Part shown: positions 9,781 to 18,000 of the stretch, in pieces
Position numbering within the stretch: the first letter of the stretch is position 1
Layout of the letters: every line of letters starts with the position of its first letter
Assembly (NCBI GenBank): GCA_902826775.1
Contig: CADEHE010000008.1
Location: forward strand, 1-64,000
DNA length: 64,000 nt
Reading direction: 5' to 3'
Origin: an uncultured Pseudomonadota bacterium
GTDB taxonomy: Bacteria > Pseudomonadota > Gammaproteobacteria > Burkholderiales > JALYOK01
Made by a program: the position numbers and the translations under genes
The notes under the pieces: generated by a model
Told to the model about the DNA's origin: nothing
The model's input: the letters and a program-made list of their open reading frames with translations, nothing else
The model's database searches: none

Positions 9781-9916
9781 ATCCGCAAGCGCGGGCGGGC
9801 AACAGCGGCAAAGTGCGAGGCATCGCTGCTTTGCGATCTGCACTATTCTATACTGTTAGTCCTATACTTCAAAATATAGCGTCTTTATTGACTATCGACA
9901 GTATATACATGACAGT

Positions 9917-10519
9917 ATGGGTGATTTCCCGCGCATCGTGATCGCCAGCAACAACGCTGGCAAGCTACGCGAAATCCGCGCAATCCTTGCGCCGCTGCAA
10001 ATCGAAGTCATGCCGCAATCCGACTTCAACGTCGCCGAAGCCGACGAGCCGTACGATACTTTTGTCGAGAACGCGCTCGCCAAAGCCCGCCACGCCAGTC
10101 GCGCCACCGGACTGCCGGCGCTAGCGGACGATTCAGGGATCTGCGTGGCGGCACTCAACGGCGAACCCGGCGTGCATTCCGCGCGCTTTGCCGGCGAGCC
10201 GAAGTCCGACACGCGCAACAACGAAAAGCTGGTCGATCTCATGCGCGCACACCACGACCGCCGCGCGCACTACTACTGTGTCATCGTGCTGGTGCGTCAC
10301 GCAGATGACCCTGAGCCCATCATCGCTGATGCGGCGTGGCACGGCGAGATCGTGCTGGAGCCGCGCGGCAGTGGTGGGTTTGGTTACGATCCGTATTTTT
10401 ATCTGCCCGATCTCAAGTGCACCGCCGCGGAACTAGCCGCGGAGCAGAAGAATCGCTTGAGTCATCGCGGCAAGGCACTGGCGGTGCTGGTTCAGAAGTT
10501 GGCCGCCGTCGAGAGCTAG
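9917..10519 (+). CDS. rdgB: XTP/dITP diphosphatase (RdgB/HAM1)
   Basis: A house-cleaning enzyme that hydrolyses non-canonical purine triphosphates (XTP, ITP, dITP) to monophosphates. The motifs IVIASNNAGKLREI, FVENALAKARHA, LADDSGICVAALNG and GSGGFGYDPYF are diagnostic, and the C-terminal LSHRGKAL is present. No clear Shine-Dalgarno sequence precedes the ATG; the 60 bases upstream are unusually AT-rich and contain TTGACT at 9888, so a promoter very close to the start is possible. The order rph-rdgB-hemW is common in betaproteobacteria. Confidence 0.95.
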   Translation: MGDFPRIVIASNNAGKLREIRAILAPLQIEVMPQSDFNVAEADEPYDTFVENALAKARHASRATGLPALADDSGICVAALNGEPGVHSARFAGEPKSDTRNNEKLVDLMRAHHDRRAHYYCVIVLVRHADDPEPIIADAAWHGEIVLEPRGSGGFGYDPYFYLPDLKCTAAELAAEQKNRLSHRGKALAVLVQKLAAVES

Positions 10520-10848
10520 TGGCAGGCCAATGTATGGCTAGGCTAGCGCGTTCGCGCACGGGCTGAGATGTTGCGAAGCAATCAGTTCAGAAAACAGAGA
10601 TCCGGCGTATAGACCTTGACGCCTTGGCTTTGCACCAAACCACCGAAGTAGTGCGTGTTGCCGTCCGTCCTGCGCAACTCAACGCGTGAGTCGAGGATAG
10701 CGTTCATGCGAGCCCACATCGACTTGAGCCGCCGCGACAAGAGCGCTCCGTTAGAATCACCGGGCAGACCCAACGCACGGTTTGCCTGCCCAGCACCGCG
10801 AGCCGAGCGCAAGATGGCCTTCACGACATAGCAGAATCGGAGGAAAGC
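10520..10848. other. Intergenic region with a weak 45-codon minus-strand frame
   Basis: No gene is firmly supported. A minus-strand frame from an ATG at 10719 to a stop at 10582 would encode a 45-residue peptide starting MWARMNAILDSRVELRR. It has no recognised family and no good ribosome-binding site, so I treat it as a candidate small protein or gene remnant only. The last bases hold the GGAGGAAA ribosome-binding site of the next gene. Confidence 0.3.
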
Positions 10849-11877
10849 ATGTTGAAGCCGACACGCATTTGGACCGAAGTCGACTACGAAAAGAACGGCA
10901 AGCAGTCCGGCTGGCTTATGCTGCCGCACTCGGTGACACGCTCTGCCTATGGCATGATCGCCATCCCGATCGCGGTGATCAAAAACGGCAACGGGCCGAC
11001 GGCGTTCCTCATGGCGGGCAACCACGGCGACGAGTACGAAGGCCAGATCGCGTTGTGCAAGCTGATTCGTGCCATCGATCCTGCGCGCGTGCAAGGCCGG
11101 GCGATCGTCATGCCGGCGGCGAATTTTCCGGCGGCGATGGCCGGGGTGCGGGTCTCGCCCATCGACGGCGGCAACTTGAACCGCTGCTTTCCCGGCGATC
11201 CCGACCGCGGCGTTACGCAGGAAATCGCGCACTATATCGATAGTGTGTTGTTCCCCATGGTCGATTTATTCGCCGATCTGCACTCGGGCGGCGCCTCGCT
11301 CGCTTACCTGCCGTTTGCGCACATGCACGAGGGCAGCGACCCGGCCGTCAACCGTCGTTCGCTCGATGCGCTCACCGCCTTCGGAGCAGAATATTCGGTG
11401 GTGTGGAAACACGCCGACGAACGCTTTGCGCCTGGCGCAGCGGTGAAGCGCGGCATCGCCTGCATGGGCGGCGAGTTCGGCGGCGGCGGCAGCGTCAACC
11501 GCAGTATGCTGGCCAATGTCGAGCAAGGCTTATGGCGCATGCTCAAGCACATGGGTATCTGGGACGGCCCGACGCAAGCGGCCCCGGCCACGCGCTACAT
11601 GAGCATTCCCGGCATCGACTATCACGTGCATGCGCCGGATGCCGGCGTGTTTGAACCGGCTACGAATCTCGGCGATTGGGTCAAGGCGGGTGATTTGTGT
11701 GGGCATGTTCATTTCGTCGACGATCCGATGCGCACGCCGGTGCCGTGCTATTTCAAGCGCGACGGCATGGTGATCTGCCAGCGCCATCCGGCGCGCGTGG
11801 AGCGCGGCGACTGTGTGGCACATCAAGTGGTCGCTGGGGCTGACGGAGGCGCGCCGGCGGGAAGGACGGGGTTTTGA
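10849..11877 (+). CDS. Succinylglutamate desuccinylase/aspartoacylase family deacylase
   Basis: A zinc-dependent M14-like amidohydrolase of 342 residues that removes an acyl group from an N-acylated amino acid. Zinc ligands are visible in GNHGDEYEGQ (HxxE, about residues 60-65) and in the later DLHSGG motif. The closest described relatives are the DoeB/AGDA-type deacylases of ectoine degradation, but no other ectoine gene is nearby, so the substrate is open. A strong GGAGGAAA ribosome-binding site fixes the ATG. It sits between rdgB and hemW, an unusual insertion into an otherwise conserved neighbourhood. Confidence 0.85.
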   Translation: MLKPTRIWTEVDYEKNGKQSGWLMLPHSVTRSAYGMIAIPIAVIKNGNGPTAFLMAGNHGDEYEGQIALCKLIRAIDPARVQGRAIVMPAANFPAAMAGVRVSPIDGGNLNRCFPGDPDRGVTQEIAHYIDSVLFPMVDLFADLHSGGASLAYLPFAHMHEGSDPAVNRRSLDALTAFGAEYSVVWKHADERFAPGAAVKRGIACMGGEFGGGGSVNRSMLANVEQGLWRMLKHMGIWDGPTQAAPATRYMSIPGIDYHVHAPDAGVFEPATNLGDWVKAGDLCGHVHFVDDPMRTPVPCYFKRDGMVICQRHPARVERGDCVAHQVVAGADGGAPAGRTGF

Positions 11878-12035
11878 TAATAAAGGAGGCACCGGGACCC
11901 CTGGCCCCACGCTGGTTCTTGGAGGCGGGGTCGCCGAAACAAGGCGCGCTGCGCGCGACTTGAGGTAAGCAGCAACGGCGGCCGAGTTCTAACCAGGACT
12001 CTGTTTGCCTGTGGCGTTTACCGTAAACTGTTCGC

Positions 12036-13232
12036 GTGTCCAAGCTCATCACGCCACTCATCGAAGGCGGGCGAGGCATCTTGCTCGCGAATCTGCCGCC
12101 GCTCTCCCTCTACATCCACATTCCATGGTGCGTGCGCAAGTGCCCGTACTGCGACTTCAATTCGCACGAAAAGCGCGGCGAACTGCCCGAACGCGAATAT
12201 GTCAAGGCGCTGATCGTCGATCTGGAGTCCGCGCTGCCCTCGATCTGGGGGCGGCGCGTCAGGACGATTTTCTTCGGCGGCGGCACGCCGAGCTTGCTAT
12301 CAGCGCGGGCGCTGGACGACATCCTGAGTGCAGTGCGCGCGCGCTTACCGCTGGATCCGGATGCGGAAATCACACTGGAAGCCAATCCAGGCACATTTGA
12401 AGCGGAGAAATTTCGCGAGTTTCGCGCGCTCGGCATCAACCGGCTTTCGATCGGCATTCAAAGTTTCAACGGGCAGCATCTGCAAGCGCTCGGGCGCATT
12501 CACGATGATGCCCAAGCGCGCCGCGCCGTCGAGATAGCCCAGGCGAATTTCGACAATTTCAATCTCGATCTCATGTACGCGTTGCCGCGGCAAACGCTCG
12601 ATGAAGCGCTGCAGGACATCGAAGCCGCGCTCGCGTTCGACCCGCCGCATCTATCCGCTTATCACCTAACGCTGGAGCCGAACACGCTGTTCTACAAGCA
12701 GCCGCCGCCGCTGCCGGACGACGACGCGGCGGCCGATATGCAGCAGCGCATCGAAGAGCGGCTTGCCGCCGCCGGCTACGAGAACTACGAAACGTCCGCG
12801 TTCGCGCAGCCCGGGCGGCGCTGCAAGCATAATCTCAACTACTGGCAGTTCGGGGACTACCTCGGCATCGGTGCGGGCGCACACAGCAAGATCTCCTTCG
12901 CCGAGAGGATCGAGCGCGCGATGCGTTACAAACAACCTGCGGCATACTTTAGGCACGCGCAGGACGGATCGCCCGCGCAGGAACGGCACGAAGTGCGTGT
13001 TTGCGATCTACCGTTCGAGTTCATTATGAACGCGCTGCGTCTGCGCAGCGGTTTTCCGGTTACGCTATTTCAAGAACGTACCGGATTGCCGATCCACGCC
13101 ATCACCCGCGAACTCGATGCGGCGGAACAGCTTGGCTTGCTCGCGCGCGATCACGCAACGATCAAGCCGACGCCGCGCGGCCGGCGCTTCTTGAACGATT
13201 TGCTACAGATTTTCTTGCGAAGCGCGGATTAG
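12036..13232 (+). CDS. hemW: Radical SAM heme chaperone HemW
   Basis: An oxygen-independent coproporphyrinogen oxidase-like protein now regarded as a heme chaperone for respiratory enzymes. The 398-residue protein shows the radical SAM cluster motif CVRKCPYC, the FFGGGTPSLL segment, LEANPGT and the HemW C-terminal HemN domain (LRLRSGF). A GTG start at 12036 was chosen because it leads directly into the family N-terminus. HemW usually follows rph-rdgB in betaproteobacteria, which fits apart from the intervening deacylase gene. Confidence 0.93.
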   Translation: MSKLITPLIEGGRGILLANLPPLSLYIHIPWCVRKCPYCDFNSHEKRGELPEREYVKALIVDLESALPSIWGRRVRTIFFGGGTPSLLSARALDDILSAVRARLPLDPDAEITLEANPGTFEAEKFREFRALGINRLSIGIQSFNGQHLQALGRIHDDAQARRAVEIAQANFDNFNLDLMYALPRQTLDEALQDIEAALAFDPPHLSAYHLTLEPNTLFYKQPPPLPDDDAAADMQQRIEERLAAAGYENYETSAFAQPGRRCKHNLNYWQFGDYLGIGAGAHSKISFAERIERAMRYKQPAAYFRHAQDGSPAQERHEVRVCDLPFEFIMNALRLRSGFPVTLFQERTGLPIHAITRELDAAEQLGLLARDHATIKPTPRGRRFLNDLLQIFLRSAD

Positions 13233-13277
13233 CCGCGCCCGGTTGCGCCGCGAATTTGTCTGGAGCAACCGCTCATG

Positions 13278-13313
13278 CTGCCAGAGGACTCTGTACTGCC
13301 AGAGGACTCTGAA
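13278..13313. repeat. Two-copy tandem repeat, 18-bp period
   Basis: The 16-base unit CTGCCAGAGGACTCTG occurs at 13278-13293 and again at 13296-13311. Immediately downstream, GGTTGG (13315-13320) with ACGGAG can pair with the later CTCCGT and CCAACC to form an interrupted stem. The function is unknown; it may be a small slipped duplication. Confidence 0.7.
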
Positions 13314-13464
13314 AGGTTGGACCCATGCGGACGGAGACACGGGTTCACCTCCGTACCAACCTTCCCGCGCCGATGGAGAAGGAGGCGAAGGTGCTCGCCA
13401 CTGCGTGAGGTTGCGGTCGGTGCGACAATGACGTGTTCAATTTTCTAACTGTGAAGGAGGTCGC

Positions 13465-13947
13465 TTGAAACTAATGCATCGTTGGATGCTCGCTGTGGGC
13501 GCCGCCGTGCTGCTATCGGCGCAGGGCGCGTTGGCGCAAGACGCGAAGCACATGGAAGCTGCAGGCGAGCTGTTTAGCCTCGTCGGCGGGGCGAAGCTCG
13601 CGGAGCAGGGCGCACAGGGGATGATGTCGATGGTTCGCAATAATCCCGAGTTGGCGCCGTACGAGGACGTGTTTCGCGCGTGGCATACCAAGATCTTTGC
13701 TGAAGGCGAGTTTGAGCAGCAGATCCTGGAGTTATACGCGAAAGCCTTTAGCGAGCAAGAGCTGCGCGGCCTAATCGAGTTCTACAAATCCCCGCTCGGC
13801 GCCAAGGCTTTAGAGCAAATGCCGATCTTGACGCGTCAAGGCATGGGCATCGGCGAGCGCCTGGCAGAGAAGCACGCCGGCGTCCTGCAAGAAATGCTGG
13901 CGAAGGCCAAGAAGGAGCGCGAGGCGGCCAAACCGCAAAGCCAGTAA
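13465..13947 (+). CDS. DUF2059 domain-containing exported protein
   Basis: A 160-residue secreted protein with a cleavable signal peptide (cleavage probably after LSAQGALA, about residue 24). The remainder is a helical DUF2059 domain with the conserved stretch FSEQELRGLIEFYKSPLGAKAL and a Lys-rich C-terminus. Its molecular role is not established. The ribosome-binding site AGGAGG at 13455-13460 stands 4 bases from a TTG at 13465 and 13 bases from an ATG at 13474; either may be used. It has no obvious operon partner. Confidence 0.82.
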   Translation: MKLMHRWMLAVGAAVLLSAQGALAQDAKHMEAAGELFSLVGGAKLAEQGAQGMMSMVRNNPELAPYEDVFRAWHTKIFAEGEFEQQILELYAKAFSEQELRGLIEFYKSPLGAKALEQMPILTRQGMGIGERLAEKHAGVLQEMLAKAKKEREAAKPQSQ

Positions 13948-14042
13948 CGCCAGCCAGGAATTCGCGTTTGAATTTGATCCAAATCAAGCAGCGTTGGGCG
14001 TGCGCGCCCTGACAATCGGTATTTTCTGGGGAAGCGCCCGCC

Positions 14043-14822
14043 TTGCTGCAAAGCTTGTTCCGCTCGCACTCACAGGGTGCCCAACATGGCCACGGCCGGC
14101 GTATCGATGCCGCCCGCTTTGCTTTGCTTTTGTTGACCATCCCAGCTTTTTACCTGCATCTCGCGGCAACGGCGTCTTCATGGCGATGGATAGGTTCGGG
14201 TTTGTACTTGGTTGGCGCGCTCGGGTTGCTGTTGCTGATGGTGAGATCGTATCGATCCGGCCATCGCACGCATGGCGAAGGTCACCACGTCGCTCATCAG
14301 CGTCATCGCGCTCTTGACCTAACCATATTGGCGGGGGTGTTCGCCAGCGTATTCGGTAGCGGCGCGCCGTGGTCAAGTGCGCAATGGGTGCTGCGACTGG
14401 GCTTGGTTGCGCTCATTGCCGCGCGGTTGCTGCTGTGCTTGGCCCCCGTCTTGAACCGGCGTGATGCAGGTTTCGTGCTGCTGCTCGGTATTGCCACCTT
14501 GCTGCTCTCGGGATTGGGTTTCTATTGGTTGGAACCGACCGTCAAATCCTACGCGGATGGGCTTTGGCTGGCATTTGAGAGCGGTGCCACGGTGGGTTAC
14601 GGTGACATTGTGCCGACCACCCCGGCCTCTCGCGTGTTCGCCGTCTTTATGGTGCTGGTCGGGTACGCACTGCTATCTTTGGTGACCGCCAGTATCGCTG
14701 CTTTTTTCGTCGGCGAAGATGAAAACCAACTGCGCCGCGAACTACATCGAGACATGAAGGCCTTGCATGACGAGGTGCGGCAACTGCGCGATGCCTTGCA
14801 GCGCGATCGGCCGAAGCTCTGA
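14043..14822 (+). CDS. Potassium channel family protein
   Basis: An integral membrane ion channel of 259 residues. Several hydrophobic helices (roughly residues 23-66, 93-150) precede a pore loop with the canonical K+ selectivity filter TVGYGD and a final inner helix. After the last membrane segment comes a charged helix (ENQLRRELHRDMKALHDE) likely to form a coiled coil, which could hold subunits together or bind a partner. There is no RCK/TrkA nucleotide-binding domain. The TTG at 14043 is uncertain; the first 20 residues are polar and may not be translated. Confidence 0.85.
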   Translation: MLQSLFRSHSQGAQHGHGRRIDAARFALLLLTIPAFYLHLAATASSWRWIGSGLYLVGALGLLLLMVRSYRSGHRTHGEGHHVAHQRHRALDLTILAGVFASVFGSGAPWSSAQWVLRLGLVALIAARLLLCLAPVLNRRDAGFVLLLGIATLLLSGLGFYWLEPTVKSYADGLWLAFESGATVGYGDIVPTTPASRVFAVFMVLVGYALLSLVTASIAAFFVGEDENQLRRELHRDMKALHDEVRQLRDALQRDRPKL

Positions 14823-15054
14823 CGATCGACGCTTCCGTAAGTAGTGACTGCCGCTTGAAGCGGTTCGCCCTGATCTAGTCGAAGGGCTCAGGCGCCGTTC
14901 TGCCGGAACGAGGGCGTCGTGAGCTTTGAGAGTATCGGTAGCTAATTAAGAATAAGAAACCGTTGTTGTCGTTCGAGCAAGTTCTCACGGCAACAATTGT
15001 TCCCTGCCAAAGCTTCTGCTAGCCTGAAGCCAGAAAAACCTAGAAAGTCGCTCT

Positions 15055-18000
15055 ATGTCCGCTCATCTTCCGCGTGGCTGGATAGCCTGCGGCCTCGTGC
15101 CGTTGTTGATTTCTTGTGGTGGTGGCAAGCCGGATTCCGCCAGCTCTCAAACTCGCTCACTTGCGCGCGCGCAAGCTGCTGCGCCCTCGCAAGCACGCTG
15201 GTCGGCGTTGCGAACGCTACCGCTCGTGCCGGTATCGGCGGCGCTGATGCCCAACGGCAGAGTGCTCATGTGGTCGGCAGAGGAGAAGTTCAGTTTCGGT
15301 GCCGCCACCGGCCGCACCTACAGTTTGACGTACGACCCTGCCGCCAATTCGGTCAGCGAACGCACTGTGACCGAAACTGCGCACAACATGTTTTGTACCG
15401 GCACGACCAACCTCGCGGACGGGCGCTTGTTCATCAACGGCGGCATCAGTGCCGCGAATACCAGCATTTTCGATCCGGTCACCTCCGCGTGGACCACCGG
15501 CCCCGCCATGAATATTCCGCGCGGCTATCAAGCCAACACGCTGACGCAAGACGGCAGCGTCCTGACGCTCGGCGGGTCGTGGAGCGGCGGTGTCGGCAAT
15601 AAACACGGCGAAATTTGGACCGCAGGCGGCGGCTGGCGGCGCTTGACCGGCGTGCCGATCGATCCGTTTCTCTCGCCCGATCCTTCGCGCAACTTCGGCG
15701 GCGACAGTCACTTCTGGCTGATCCCTGCCGGCAACGGCAAAGTATTCCATCCGGGACCCGGTGTGAACATGCACTGGATCGATACCAACGGCAACGGCCG
15801 GGTGATCGATGCTGGTGTGCGCGGCGACGATCAGTTCAGCGTCAGCGGCAATACCGTAATGTACGACGCCGGCAAAATTCTCAAGACCGGGGGTGGGCCG
15901 GGTTACGACAGTGTCAATGCCAACGCCAATTCCTATGTGATCGATATCAGCGCCGGTGCGACGGTGCGCAAGTTGGCGCCGATGGCTTATCGCCGCGCCT
16001 TCCATAACAGTGTGGTGTTGCCCAACGGGCAAGTCGTCATCATCGGCGGGCAGACTTACGCAGTCGGCTTCTCCGACAACAATTCCGTGCTGGTGCCGGA
16101 ACTATGGGATCCGGCCAGCGAAACTTTCACCGCGCTCGCGCCGATTGCCGCGCCGCGCAACTATCACAGCGTCGCGCTGCTGCTACCGGACGCGCGGGTG
16201 CTCTCCGCGGGTGGGGGCTTATGCGGCGCCGGCTGCGCGGCCAACCATCCCGATCTGCAAATTCTTACGCCACATTACTTGCTGAATCCCGACGGCACGG
16301 CGGCGACGCGCCCTGTCATTACGAGTGCGCCGGCTGCGATGCAGTACGGTCAATCGGTTCAAGTGTTCACCAATACGCCGGTGGCGGCATTCTCGATTGT
16401 GCGTGTGTCGTCAACGACGCACACGGTCAACAACGATCAGCGTCGTTTGGCGCTGAGCTTCCGCGCGAATGGCGGCAACAGCTATCAAGTCGACATGCCG
16501 ACCAATCCCGGCTGGGCACTGCCCGGGGATTGGATGCTGTTCGCGATGAGTGCTGACGGTGTGCCCTCGGTCGCTAAGATCGTGCGCATCTCGCGCAGCG
16601 GCGCTGCCACTATCGCGCCGATCGACGATCAGAGCGCGACGGCCGGATCGCCAGTTGCGGCCGTGCAGCCCAGCGTTACGCTACCGGGCGGCGTGGTGGC
16701 GACGTACGCCGCGAGCGGTTTGCCGTCTGGCTTGTTTATCGACGCTGGCACGGGCCGCATCAGCGGCACGCCGACCCAAGCCGGGCGCTATCCGGTAAGT
16801 GTGCTTGCGGCCTCTGGCGGCGTAACAGTCTCGACCGATTTCGTCTGGAACGTCGAAAGTCCCGGTGCACTGATGCAGGGCTTAAAGGGCGAATATGTGC
16901 TCGGCAGAACCTTTGGCGTCGCGCCGGTGCGTACCGTGACCGAGGCGGTGGACTTCAATTGGGGCACGGGCGCGCCAGGGGCGGGCGTTAGCGTCGATAA
17001 TTTCGCTGTGCGCTGGAGCGGCTGGTTGTTGCCTACCGTGAGCGGTAACCATACCTTGCAAACACAATCGGACGATGGTGTGCGCGTCTGGGTCAATGAC
17101 GTGCTGGTGATCGACAATTGGACTGATCACGCCGCAACTTTGAACAATAGCGCTGCGTTGGCGCTGACGGCCGGTGTGCGTGTGCCGATCAAAGTGGAAT
17201 TCTACGAAGCCGGTGGCGAAGCAGTCATGAGCCTGCGCTGGGCGACGCCTGGCAATGCTAGTTTCACGCCGATCGGTTTAGCTAATTTGCGCAGCAGCAG
17301 CGCGTTGCCGAACCAGGTGCCGGTGATCTCGGCGCCCGCGGTGCCGGTTACGTATCAGGGCCAAGCTGTGAGCGTCGGTGTCAGCGCTTCGGACCCAGAC
17401 GGCGATACGCTGCGCTTCAGTGCGGCTGGCCTGCCAACCGGGCTTGCACTCAATGCGAACACTGGCGTAATTGGCGGCATACCAACTGCGCCTGGCGTGT
17501 TTGACGTTACCGTCGGCGTGGACGATGGCCGCGGCGGCAGTGCGGTGACACGCTTCAACTGGAGCGTAGCGGACGCGGTGCCGGTGATACAGCCGGTGGC
17601 AACGGCCGCAATCAGCGCCGGCGGCAGCATTACTTACACGGCGAGCACCGACACGATCGGCAGCTACTCCTACCACTGGGACTTCGGCGATGGCAGTTCG
17701 CAGGATTGGTCAACGGCGCCTTCCGCCACCCACAGCTACGCGGCCGCAGGCGTGTACTTTGTTACCGTTACCGTGCGCACCAGCGACGGCCGCACTTCAG
17801 CGCGCAGTTTCTGGCAGGCAGTGCAGGGCACTACTGGGCAAGGCGGGCGCTCGTCCTCGCCCATTTTGTTCGAGGCGCGCGCGAACGCTGCTGCGCGCGT
17901 ATGGGCGGTGAACCCCGACAACGACTCGGTGAGCGTATTTGACGCCGCGATGCGAACGCGCTTGGCTGAAATTGCCGTAGGTAGTGCGCCGCGCACGCTG

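Noticed and set aside
10582-11232. 216-codon minus-strand frame
   Set aside because: Most of it lies opposite the deacylase gene and has a low-complexity, Arg/His/Ala-rich translation typical of a shadow frame; only its last 45 codons lie in non-coding sequence and these are noted separately.
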